64,000 bases of DNA from Monodelphis domestica. Lineage: Eukaryota > Chordata > Mammalia > Didelphimorphia > Didelphidae. The position numbers were made by a program, and so were the translations under genes. The notes under the pieces are model-generated. The model made no database searches and was not told the origin of the DNA. It saw only the letters and a program-made list of their open reading frames with translations. Below, in pieces: positions 1 through 12,600 of the stretch; within the stretch, counting starts at the first letter, position 1; every line of letters begins with the position of its first letter. Location of the stretch: contig NC_077234.1 of the NCBI RefSeq assembly GCF_027887165.1, positions 169,110,388 through 169,174,387 on the forward strand, read 5' to 3'.

Positions 1-470
1 GCCCCAGCAAAAGGGGCCCAGAGTTAAATTAAACAAGGGTTCTGGCCACAAGACCTCCAAGACAAGGGGCCCCTGGGGAGGCTAGTACCTCCAGAAAAGC
101 CAGGTAAGGGAATCAGCCTTTTTCACTCACCCAAATGATAGTTGAAGAGCAGTCCAAGGTCCCCAAGCCAGAGCTCCTTCAAGTTCAAGTTTGACAGAGA
201 AAGATCTTGTCACAAGAAGTTTCTCCCACTTTTAAAGACCATTCCTTTCATCACTTCCTGTGCCTTCCTTCCACTTTATTTTTTAAATTTTTTATTTGCC
301 AATTGCAGCTATAGCCTTGCTTAGGGCTGCCCAGGAGGTAGTCCATCAATTTTCTGATTCATCACCTACTATAGCACATTGGGTCACAAAACGCCCCATA
401 CTTAAGGTTAAGTGGGGTATATATGCTTCTGGTGATTAAATCTAAAAATATGCAGGGTAGAGTTAATCCC
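1..470. other. Unassigned GC-richer segment within TPP2 intron
   Basis: The first 130 bases contain two GGGGCCC-containing stretches (around 12-20 and 64-72) and are clearly less AT-rich than what follows. I recognise no gene or repeat family. An old LTR or a DNA transposon remnant is possible but not shown. Confidence 0.3.
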
Positions 471-479
471 ATCTTCACA

Positions 480-925
480 GTAGCAACAGGTAGACTAGCC
501 CCAAACTATTATCCCTACTTTATAAATTAGAGAACTGAACTCCCAGAAGTTTTAAGTGACTTGCTTATTATATTCACATAGCTAATAAATATCCTTTTTG
601 TTCTACTTTATTGATGTCTTTTGTTTTTAATACCATATCTATTTGATGATATACCTTCCTGTACCCTGAATAGAATCTTCCTTTATCAAAAAGAATAATC
701 GAGCAAAACTCTCCAGCACAGTGACTTTATATGACATCTTGGCACTAGAGTTAAGGAACTGGGATTTTATTGGTATAGAGAAGATGAGGAAACTCCCTTT
801 ACTTTATCTGCCACATAAAATCTTAGGGTTTCATAACCTAGGTATGTATGTCAGAAGAACTTGAACTTGGATCTTCTATCTTCAAGGTCAGCTCTATGTC
901 CACTATATCCCACTGCCTCTTACTT
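480..925 (-). repeat. MIR/CORE-SINE fragments
   Basis: Stretches such as aaattagagaactgaa...agttttaagtgacttgc (510-565) and gaacttggatcttctatcttcaaggtcagctctatgtccactat (862-907) match the reverse complement of tRNA-derived MIR-type SINEs common in mammals. Confidence 0.5.
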
Positions 926-944
926 CTATTATAAAATACACTGA

Positions 945-2440
945 GTATTTTACCATATATGAGTTCTTCCTATCTGATCTTTTTTACACTACATTTCCAT
1001 TATTGGGTTCACTACATGTGAACAGTTTAGTAACTTTCTTATATAATATCAAATTGTTTTCCAGAATGGTTGTAGCCACTTAATAGCACCAGCATCATAG
1101 TTTTAGTGTATCTGTCTTCCTGTAGACTTTTCAATACTATTTCCACTTTTTTAAAGCTCATTTATTTAATTAATTAGTTTAGAATATTTTTCCATGGTTA
1201 CATGAATCATATTCTTTCCCTCCCCTCCTCTCACCTCCCTCCCATAGCCAACAAGCAATTCCACTGGGTTTTACATGTGTCATTGATCCAAGACCTATTT
1301 CCCTATTATTAATATTTGCACTAGGGTGATCGTTTAGAGTCTACATCCCCAATCATATCCCCATTGAACCATGTGATCAAGCAGTTGTTTTTCTTCTGAA
1401 TTTCTACTCCCACAGTTCTTTCTCTGAATGTAGATAGTGTTCTTTCTCATAAGTCCCTCAGAATTGTCCTGGATCATTGCATTGCTGCTAGTAGAGAAGT
1501 CTATTACATTTGATTGTGCCACAGTGTATCTGTCTCGGTGTATAATGTTCTCCTGGTTCTGCTCCTCTCACTCTGCATCACTTCCTGGAGGTCATTCCAG
1601 TTAACATGGAATTCCTCCATTTCATTATTCCTTTTAACACAATAGTATTCCATCACCAGCAGATACCACAATTTGCTCAGCCATTCCCCAATAGAAGGGC
1701 ATCCCCTCATTTTCCAATTTTTTGCCACCACAAAGAGCGAGGCTATAAATATTTTTCTACAAGTCTTTTTCCTTATGATTTCTTTGGAGTATAAACCCAG
1801 CAGTGGAATGGCTGGATCAAAGGGCAGGCAGTCTTTTAATGCCCTCTGGGGACTATTTTTTATTTTTAAAAACATCTTTGCCATTTTTTCTAACAATATG
1901 TTTTAGAATTTAAAATTTTTCATTTGTTTTTGTTTCTGATTTTGAGCACTTATATAGGTTTTTTTTTTTTTAATAACTTCACATCACCTATTTATTGGGA
2001 GGCGACTTTTGGTTTATTTGTATTTAAGTCACTATTTACCTATATCAGACTTATTTGTAATAGTTGGTGCAAAGATATTTACCTCCATTTGACAGCTTCT
2101 CTTACTTAGTTTGCATTTTTTATTTGTGCAAAACCTACAATTTCAAATTTTATAGTTCATCTTTGATTTTTTTAATCCTTTGGTTATAAATTTTTAATTT
2201 CATTTTAGATCCCAAAAAGAACTTCGATTCATTCCTTCTTACCACCCCCCCTTTTTTTTTCTTTTTGAGGTAAACTTTGTGTTTATTTTTCTTGGACATT
2301 TGTAGCTTATTTCAATATGTGGCTTAAGAACATTTTCCATTGGTTTGCTGTTCAGTTCTCAGAAATTTTGTGTTTGTGATTTATTGAATTCTTTGTGTTC
2401 TGTTTCACTGATGTGCTTTTCTCTTTTTTAAGAAATACCT
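945..2440 (-). mobile_element. Older L1 3' region, split by a younger L1
   Basis: The left arm (945-1149) has caaattgttttccagaatgg. The right arm (1906 to about 2440) has a T-rich stretch, then ...tttattgggaggcgactttt..., tttgcattttttatttgtgcaaaa. These are diverged copies of the reverse-strand L1 ORF2/3' region seen better in marsupial L1s. The two arms are separated by the insertion at 1150-1905. Confidence 0.55.
1150..1905 (-). mobile_element. 5'-truncated L1 with ORF2 C-terminus and 3'UTR
   Basis: The minus-strand frame 1896-1504 encodes the L1 ORF2 C-terminus: DCLPFDPAIPLLGLYSKE, KTCRKIFIASLFVVAKNWKM, PSIGEWLSKLWYLLVMEYYC, which parallels human L1 (YNPAIPLLGIYPKD ... MEYYAAIKNDE). The 3'UTR follows down to a T-rich (A-tail) boundary near 1150. 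It lies in a TPP2 intron, antisense to TPP2. Confidence 0.88.
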
Positions 2441-2494
2441 GATAATTTTAATGACTAAAGCTTTTTCTAATACAAACATATACAAATACACACA

Positions 2495-2960
2495 TATAGT
2501 TAATCAACAGGCATTTATTAAGCATGTACCACATATCAGGAACCAATATATAAAGGCTATCAGGAAAAGCAAAACAGCACCTGCCCTCAGGAAGCTCACA
2601 TTCCATTTAGGGAAATCCCATATAAATAAGTAGGCCGTGCTAAAAGGGAAAATATACTTCAGCAGGAAAGACCTTAGCAATTTGGAATTATTAGAAATGT
2701 CCTACAGAAGGTGGGATCTGGACAGGGTCTTAAAGGAAGCCATAGAAAGTAAAAAGCGGAGAAAGCATACTTTGCATGGGTGTGGATGGGTATGGTAGAG
2801 GCATAGACATGAAAGATGGGGTGTGAAAGAAAGTACAAAAAATGTGAAATTTAACAATGCCAGTCTTTGGGGTTTTTGAGGTTTTTTGCAGATTTGATTA
2901 TGATTACTTTTATATATTTCAGGGGAATTTTCTATCCTTTGTAATGTTGACATTGTCTCA
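2495..2960 (-). mobile_element. L2-type LINE 3' fragment
   Basis: It starts with caggcatttattaagcatgta, the reverse complement of the L2/MIR 3' end, followed by ctgccctcaggaagctcaca and further L2-like purine-rich sequence. Confidence 0.6.
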
Positions 2961-3538
2961 CCTACCTAAAATATAATTATTTTCTCCACTTTATTGTATT
3001 TTTCATATTTTTATATGTATGCTGATACATATAGAACTCCTTAACCTTGAGTATTATGAAACCCATTACTATAAAAACCTTTGACAATTTCCCTTATTGA
3101 AAAATGATGATATGGAATCATCCCCAGTTCAACCTCAGAGATTATACTCCATGTAAGAAAATGCAAAGTTTTCCACTTTTCTTATTTTGGGACTTTGCAG
3201 AAGTTTTTGTGCCTTGTCTTTTAGTTATGCAGCTTTTTCAAATCTCATAGTTTTTCTCCTTATCCATATTACATATTTTATGTCATGCTATAAACTTTTC
3301 TAATTAATTTTCTTATTATTATCAACTAAATAAGACAACACATGATTAAGAATATTAACTGATAAGTCATTATCTAAAAACACATATCCTAAATTTGAAT
3401 TATTGTAATAGTTCTTAGTTTAGATATATGCCTAGCTTGAAACATTGAGCACTGATATTCTGGAACTTTGGGTGATCTCAGAGTATTAGGAAAGGTAATT
3501 AAATATTTATGATTTCATTTTTGTGTTTTCATTCACAG
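2961..3538. other. TPP2 intron, no feature seen
   Basis: AT-rich intronic sequence leading to the acceptor at 3538. I see no repeat or coding segment in it. Confidence 0.5.
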
Positions 3539-3655
3539 GGTGGAAAAGCAATTGAATTTTGTATTGCTCGATGGTGGGCAAGTCTTAGTGATGTCAATAT
3601 TGATTACACAATTTCCTTCCATGGAATAGTTTGTACTGCTTCTCAATTAAACATT
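3539..3655 (+). CDS. TPP2: TPP2 coding exon (first in window)
   Basis: This exon is 117 nt, phase 0 at both ends, and encodes 39 residues beginning [13 protein letters not shown] and ending CTASQLNI. The acceptor is attcacag and the donor gtaagt is strong. Confidence 0.95.
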
Positions 3656-6600
3656 GTAAGTATAATTACATTGCCTTTAAAAAAATAGTTCTAGCTCTAT
3701 TTGTGAAATCATATTTCATTATGGCAATAATGCATAAATTAATAATTTTATTGCTGTGAGTATTTTGTATGTTATGGCAGGTGATACATATTTTTCCAGA
3801 CAATGTGATTGCTTCATTGGTTGTCATGTTCAAAGAATTAAGTTGCCAACCTGCTGGTGATCCTCCTTTTTATATCTAATTATATTGATCCTAATCACTA
3901 AAAGCCTATTCAGATCCTCCTAGCCTGGTGGAATCTGCCAAGACAGAGTAGTAGAGGCAAACCATGCTAGGCCCATGATAAAATGAATTCATCTTGTAGT
4001 AGAGATTTAAGTTAAATCAGTTTGAATGAAAAAGTGACTATGGTTCTGTTGATTTCAAATGGGTTTTTTAATTTCGCTTTAAATAGTATTTTGATGTATT
4101 TCTTTAAAATTTTAGATTGATTTGGAACACAGTTGGTTGTATAATAAGTTCATTTGCTTACTTAGAAACAAATGATGTTAACATTTTAAAGCCAATATAG
4201 AAACCAATTCAGAAAAATCTTGTTTTTCTGTAGCATGCCTCAGAGGGAATAAACCGTTTTGATGTTCAATCTTCCTTGAAATATGAAGATCTTGCTCCCT
4301 GCATAACGTTGAAGAGCTGGGTCCAAACTCTACGGTATTAACTATATTTCTGTGAATTATAATTCTTAGTAGCTTTTTATGGGGAGGTACTACTTTCTTA
4401 TCCAAAACTTTTGATAGTTTGGACTGTAAATGCCCTCACATCCCAACTGCTAGAAATACCCTCAGACCAGATCAAGACAGTAATTTCCATTTTCACCCCA
4501 GTGGAAATAATTTGTGTTCAATGATTTGAGTATCCCTGGTATTTAGGAAGTTATATTTGTCTTATGCTAAAAATAACAGTGACTAGCTAAAATGTAACAA
4601 TTTTTCCTATTTTAACTATTAATATGAACCCGGAATAAGCTGGAAATGGTTCCTGAATAGTACAACTATAGAAGTAATTTAGTATTTCCCTGCCCAAGTA
4701 GCTCTTTTTGTAAAATGACTATATTAATGTATGTTAACTATCTCATACTTAAACTATGAGGATAAATTAGAGATTGAGTGAAAACTCTTTGTAAAAACAA
4801 CACTAGTAAATACAAGGAAGTATTATTTATTTTTATTGTTCAGATGAATCTGATCTTAACTCATGTCAGCATGGGCGCCATTGGCAAAGTACATTACAAG
4901 TAATCTAATGCTGGGAAGAAATCTCCTGGTGATATACAAAATATCTAGAAGTATGACCTAGAATTGACAACAAAGCATGATAAAGTCGAAGTTCTGTAAG
5001 ATATTCAGCCATCCAAGTTGCTACATGTCAGCATTTTAAGGCTGAATACCAAAAATTGAGCTGCATCTCAGGGAAGTAGATGATCCTCACAATTAATTTT
5101 ACTTATGCAATTTATATACTGTACTGAGAACTGTTTTTGTCTACTCTCTACATTTTAAGCATCTTGACTCTTCTCATGCAATGAGAATTACATTGTTTAT
5201 TGAATATTGTCCTGTTTCTAAAATTCTTTGTAGTGTGACTTCATGTTGATTAGTTCCTTACCTTCTGCTATTCATTTTATCCAGTTTGGTTACAATTGAT
5301 TCATTAAATTTACCTGAAACTAAAATTCTAAATCTCTTCACCTGTCATTATTTTGCTAAATATGATATTCTGAAACCTGCATAATTAATTTGCAAAGTCT
5401 AATTTTGAAATATTGGGAATGAATTTTTGAATTAAAAAAACCTATCAAAAAATCAAAATGTTTTTCAATCTGTCCCTTTCATCTTACTTAATACATACTT
5501 TAGATTTCAGAATATCACTACAAAATTTAAGGGCCTTTTCTTTGTTATACATGATGTTTTCTTTAACCACTTTTATAAAAAAAGGAATATCTCATCTCTA
5601 TTTCCATATTAATCTTCTTAGAATGGGTATATTAAAGCTACAATTCCAGTCTTGTTAGGCAAACTCTTTGAGCTGTTTAAGTCTTTGGCTGTATTTACTG
5701 TTGAAACAGATCAGTTATTTTCAAGCATTTGAAAATCTTTGTTATTCAGAGATTAATTTGTCTTTTACATTTTCTTAAAAGGAAATTTGTTAATATTTTT
5801 CTGTAAGTAAAATGTCATTCTAGTTTTAGAAATATAAAGTACTATTTGATTGAATGAATAATATTTTATTTAAATAAAACTATAATTCCCTAATTGCAGA
5901 CCAGTGAGTGCAAAAACAAAACCTTTAGGATCCAGAGATGTTTTGCCAAATAATCGTCAACTTTACGAGATGATCTTGACATATAACTTTCATCAAGTAA
6001 GTATTTGAATAAAGAAAAATATGTTACTTACAGTCAGAATATTATTCTAAGTTTGCATTGTTTCCATGAATCATCATCACTGAAAAGTAAGACTAGAATG
6101 TAAGAGCTGGAGCAAATAAGCAACAGTATTTATCCTAAAAACTCTGGATATAGTACATATATTACTCCTGCCATAACTCCATTTAGTCAACTAGCATTTC
6201 CTAAATGCTTGCTATGTGTCAAACTCTATGCTAAATACTAGAGATAAAGAAAAAAGTAAAAACAGTCCCTGACCTTAGTGAACTCACAGTCCAAAGAGGG
6301 AGACACATGCAAACAACCATGTACAAATATAATCGATAGACTGATACGATGTGGTAATTGGAGGTAATTTCAGAGGTAGAATACTAAAATTAAAGGATTG
6401 GGAAAGACTGCTTGGAAAAGGTTAGATTTTAGTTGAGACATGAAGGAATCCAGGTGGAAGTGATAAAGAGAAAAAGTTCCAGGCAAGGAGATAGACAGCG
6501 AAAACTCTTCAACAATCTAGAGATTTGGAGTGTCATGTGGGGTAAAGCAAGGATGCTGGTGTCACTGAATCACAGAGTGTGTGAAGAGGGGAGTAAGGTG

Positions 6601-9600
6601 TACAAAGGCTAGAAAGGTAGGAAAAGACTAGTTTAGGAAGGACTTTAAAAGCAAATAGGGAATTTTTTATATTTGATCCTGGAGATAATAGAGAACCACT
6701 GGATTTTATTTAATAGTGGGGGTTGCCATCAGAGTGGAGGATGGCCTAGAGTACAGAGGATCATGAGGAAGAGAGACCAATCAAAAGGCTATTTCCAGGT
6801 ATAAGATGATATGAAGGATTTCATTAGGGTGGAATCTGTCAGAAGAAATAAGGGGCTATATTTGAGAAATATTATACAGGGAGAAATGACAGAACTTGAC
6901 CAGTGATTTGAATATATGGGGTGATAGTGAAGATTTAAGGATGACCCTTTTCAAGTGTAAGTGACTACAAGGATGATGGTATCCTTGATAGTAATAGGGA
7001 AATCAGAAAGAGGGGAATATGAGAGAAAAAGATATTCAATATAGACCTTCAGTTTTAGATATATTGAATTTAAGATGTCTACAAGATTTCTAGTTCTAAA
7101 GATCTAGAGGAAAGTTAGACATGCAAGATTTGAGATCAGAGAGTATTTAGGTTGAACAAGTAGATTTGAGAGTCATCAATATAGAGATCATCATTGAATT
7201 CATGAAAGTTGATGAGGGAAATGGTGTATAGGGAGAAAAGAAGAGGGCCTAGTGGAAAAACCCTGTGGCACACCACTGATTAGCTGGTAAGCCCTGGATG
7301 GAGCTCCATCCAAGGATACTAAGAAGGAGTAGTCATATGGGTAGGAAAAGGAAAAGCAAGATACTAGTATCATGAAAAAGAAGAAATTATTTGTTGACAA
7401 TACCATAGGTTAAGAAAGCTAAGGACTGAGAAGAGGCCATTGTGTTTAAGAGAAATTGGTAACTTTGGAGAAAGAAGTTTCAGTAAGTGATGAAGTTAAA
7501 AGGAAAAAAGTGGAGCCAATGATTGCAGATGGTTTTCTCAAGGAAACCAGCCACAAAAAGGAAAAAATATAAGACCCTAGTTGTGGGATGTGTAACAAAG
7601 GGGCAGGACTATTTTGGAAAATGGTAAACTAGTATTTGAAGTATCAAAGTTATTTGACACCAAACATTTCAAAGTAATATTAACATTTGAGAGTGTCTGA
7701 ATGTTTTTTGAAAATTTATTATAAAACTGTTATTAGGTTCAGTAGGTATTAAATAGTGAGGGAAAGGAGTAGCATCTTTAATATTTCCCAATATACCCCT
7801 TAGGTAAGCCCTCATTAATTTTCTGTAGACTGGTATAAGGTGTATGTCAGATAACATGCCTCAGATTTTTAAGGAGCTTATAAAAAGGCACATTCAGATT
7901 TTCTTTAGCTTTTGTTTTTTTTAAATAACCCTTACCTTCCATCTTGGAATCAATACTGTGTATTGGTTCTCTATAGCAAAAAAGTGGGAAGGGCTAGGCA
8001 ATGCAGTTTATGTGACTTGCCCAGGGTCACATAGCTAGGAAGTATCTGAGGCCAGATTTGAACCTAGAACCTCCCTCTGTCTCAGCTTTGCTATCAATCC
8101 ACTGAGCCCTAGTTTCCCCCTTTAGCTTTCTTTTTATCTGTCCTTCATAAGAATATTGAGATATTGTCATATTGAGTACAATATGCAATTAAATGTTTAC
8201 ATATGTTTTTGTTATTATAATGATAATGAAACAAATATCTTTCTATGTGGAAAATTTTTTTAAATTATTATATAAAAACAGTAGGTAAAAGTTGAACACT
8301 TTCATAAGAGAGTCATTTGTGGTTAGGTCTGGTGAAAAATTTTTCAGTTCAAATTTTATGTACCAATTCAGAAAAGTTTTTTTAAAGGTCTAATTGTGTA
8401 CTCTCTCTCCTCACATTTTCTTTCTCTATGCATTTCTTTGCTCTTGTTGTATTTAAGGTAATTTTAATCATAGCATTTATTTTTCTTTTTGTAAAGTATA
8501 AGCCTAGTGAGCATTTTATATTTTCAAAGTTCAGTCTTCCCAGATTTCATTTTATTCTACAACTATGCCTTTCTATTTTTTTTTTCTGTTTTAAGCTTAC
8601 TTTTAGTAGTATTTTTTTAAACATTATTTTATTTGGTCGTTTTCATACATTATTCACTGGTTACTTTTAGTAGTATTATCTTAGACTTTGTTTTTAAATT
8701 TTTTTTTAAAACAATGGTTGTATTTTTCTTTTGGTAGCCTAAGAGTGGGGAAATAACTCCAAGCTGTCCTCTGCTTTGTGAATTATTATATGAATCAGAA
8801 TTTGACAGCCAGCTCTGGATTATTTTTGACCAGAACAAGAGACAAATGGGATCAGGTGATGCCTATCCTCACCAGGTATCTTTAAAATAATTTCTTAGCT
8901 CTAGTTATAAAGTGAATATAGTCACTTAATCTGTATTTTAAGCAAATGATATTAACTTAAAAATGGAGGGGGTGGATTTTGCTTCTGGTATCTGTGAATT
9001 TCTTAATTATTGTTAGATTGATAGATTAAAGAAATCTTACATAGGCTCTTGGGATTTATAGACGTAATTTCAGTAGGTCCATGATTTTTCTTTTAAATAA
9101 CTATTATTTGGTTTTTATAATGTTCTGCATTTTTTTATGAATTTGAACATTTACTGAAATGATCCATAGACCTTGCCAGATTGCCTAAAGAATTCATGAC
9201 ACAGAAAAAAATTTTTTTAAACTTATTCTATATAAATCAATTTCTATGTGATATTTTCATGAATTTGCTTGTGACATTCTTGTGGACCAGATAAGAAAAA
9301 TACATGCTAGCTAGATGGATTCTGCTTATATTAGTCAAAACCAAAGAAGAGTCTAAAGGAATGTCACTAATAGAATGTTGTAGCAATCTGCCTTAAGTGC
9401 TTTCATATTTATCATTTTTTTAATGGCTCAAAGACATAAATAATAGTCTTATCATATTTTCAGTTGATAAAACAGAGAGAGATAGGTAACATATTGAAGA
9501 GTCATCAGAATCACCATAGTATTTTATAGCATAGAAGAGTGGACTGAATCTATATTTGTTTTTTTCTGAGACTCTTACTAATTGAGTCCAATTAAGTCAT

Positions 9601-12600
9601 CATATTGAGAAAACTCATTTTACAAGTACAGGATGACAGAGAAATGACTAGATGATGACTTGTATAAGAAAGATCTGATAATTTTAGTGGACTATAATTG
9701 TACTTGATGTGAATTCAGAATCAGGCTGTATTAATAGGAGCATAGACCTAATGAAGAGAATGAAGTTGTTGATATTTTCCCTGTATGGGTACCACATTTT
9801 AGGGGAAACGTTGATTAATTGGAACATGACTGTGACTAGGTCTGTGAGAGACAATGTCATATAATAGTGATGGTGAACCTTTTAGAGATGAAGTGCCCTG
9901 CCCACCCCACCCCCAGAGACCAAGTGCTGTGCCCCACCCTCACCCCCGGATCTTCCCTTCCCCCTTACCACCTCAACCACCACCCCGACCCCCACCCATC
10001 CCCACTCACCACCTCCACCCACTCCCGCCCCGATACACATTTTACCATTGGGCTGCTGGGCAGAGGGACAGGTGACCTGAGAAATGTCCTCAGGCACCTG
10101 GGAGATGGGAAAGAGAGAACCTCCACCCTGAGTCTCCCTAGATTTCTTGTAATGAACTCTGGCAGGTGACTAGAAAACGTGCCCACAGCGCAGGTTCTGC
10201 ATGCTCTACAAAAGTATGCGTGCCATAGGTTTGCCATCACTATCATATAAGTTTCCATTAAAGGAACTAGAGCTATTTAGCCTAGATAAGAAAAGACAGG
10301 ATCAAATAGTTAACTCTCAGTGTGGAAGGTTTAAATTTGTTCTACTCAGCTCCTGAAGGAAGAGCTAAGAAAATGGGTAGAGATTAGAGATCAGTCACTT
10401 TTAAGCTTAACATATTAAAAAATTTCCTAGCAATTAGAACTTTTCTGTGAAATACATTACTTCATATTCCTTATCAGTAGAACATTACTTCCTAAGGTAG
10501 TCTATTTTCCTTTTGATAGTTTTCCTCTGACTGGCTTTAAAGAAAGCTAGATGACCATTTCTCATGGATATTGTAAGAAGGATTCATGAATTGTTTATAT
10601 GACCAGAGGAATGACATCTGAAGTTTGTTCCTGCTGTGATTCTGTGTCTCGAGCTGGAGAATTGTATTATTATTCCTACAAAGCTTCTAAAATAATTCAC
10701 AGTTAATAGCTAACCCTAGAATTCAGAGTCATTTTCTTGATATGATATTTGCTTGCTTAATCTTTATTTTTTATGAACACTATTTTTTCAGTACTCTGTG
10801 AAGCTGGAGAAGGGCGATTATACAGTTCGACTACAAATACGTCATGAACAAATCAGTGATTTGGATCGTCTTAAAGATCTTCCATTTGTTATTTCTCATC
10901 GACTATCTAATACTTTAAGCTTAGATATTCATGAGAACCATAGCCTTGCACTTCTTGGAAAGAAAAAGTCAAATAGTTTAACTCTACCACCAAAGCATAG
11001 CCAGCCATTCTTTGTTACATCATTATCTGATGACAAGTAAGTAACACTGAATTTATAAAATAAACCCAAATAATTTTGTATTTCATAAATTATATTTGTA
11101 ATATATAAATTTCCTCCTCTTTTCTGCCTTGTTCCCTGTTGAGAATTCAAATAAGAATTATTTCCGTTCAGTTTGGTTCTAATTTTTCCCCTTTGAAACC
11201 CTCTTGCTTTGTTTTTCAGGATACCCAAAGGGGCAGGGCCAGGATGTTATCTTGCAGGATCCTTAACATTGTCAAAGACTGATCTGGGAAAGAAAGCTGT
11301 GAGTATCTACTTTACTTAATAAATATGCTATTCTAAAAAATCTCTTTATTTCTCTAAAATACATGAATTTACTCAGTCTAGCAGATAAGTCAAACAAAAA
11401 ATTAGATCTGAAAAATCTTAACACTTTTTCATGTGTTATTACTATGCTGCTTTCTTTTAATATTAGCTGTAGTGTTATTTAGAATTATTTCTTTTTTATG
11501 CCATTATCCTCTGCTAATTTTTGAATGACTAAACTAAACTCAAACTTCCCATTATATGACTATGCATTTTTAAAAGAAGAAATTCAGACTAGAATAATTT
11601 TAAAAAAACAATTCAAAATCAAAATAATCTCATTTCTAGATGTTCTGTTAGGCTAATTTTAAAATTGTGAAGATTGGACCAATTTGCTACATTTTATTAC
11701 GTTGCTTCTAAAAATTTATTTTTAAATACAGTAATGAAATAACAGGGTTTCCCCACAATTCTATAAAACTTTTGGAATGAAGATTTGAATAACTGAGTAG
11801 AGAAGTGTAATTTTAAATTTGTGGGTATGCTATTTCTGGGTTACATTTGTTCATGCATGTTTTGTAACAGTGGGATTTAATTGGTTTTGCATTTTTAGCT
11901 AATACAGTTTACAGCAGCCTTTTACTCAACAAACAAATGCTGTTGCAGGCCTTCTTTTTTGTAGATATTTTGTTTTTAGCTTTTCTCATCCACTCTAGTG
12001 TTAAGATTTCTCTTCTGGAAATGACATTTCTCTTTAGTCACTTCTCTTGAACATTACCCGTCAATTGCCATAATTTCATTTAATTTTAGCTTAACCTTAC
12101 CTGCAATAGCTAATCCAACCTTTCATCATTTTGCAGCTTGACAATATCGGCAAAACTTAAATCAATCTTTTGATTTCCTTATGTTGGAGTTTATAAAAGT
12201 TGTTATTGAAATGGACAGATTTCATAGGGGTTTTAACCATTTTTGAACGTTCCCAATTTTTCCTTGACTTATAAAAGTATTCTTAGGGTTTGTTTGTACA
12301 TTAAAAAAGCTTTGTCTTAGAGTTACTTGCCTCAATTTATGGTTCATATGTTCTGTAGAAATAAGAGGATCAGAATTTCCCGGTACAGTGATTTTTAGAA
12401 ACACTGGTTTCATGTACAGACTTTATAGACATGGCTTTAAATCTGAAATCTAGGGTTTATTTTTTGTTTGTAGATCACTTGTTTGTTTTTAACCACTTTG
12501 TGAGGCCTAAGTAGTAAAAAAAAAAATCACTTAAATATTAAAAAATATATTTTGCCCATTTAATAAAATTCCACAAATGAAAAATAGTTATTAGTTCATG

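Noticed and set aside
9867-10258. Several overlapping open frames on both strands
   Set aside because: They lie inside the C-rich core of the 378-bp hAT element. Biased Pro/His or Gly/Val translation is an artefact of low complexity.
10929-11228. 99-codon minus-strand open frame
   Set aside because: It is antisense shadow of two TPP2 exons and their intron.
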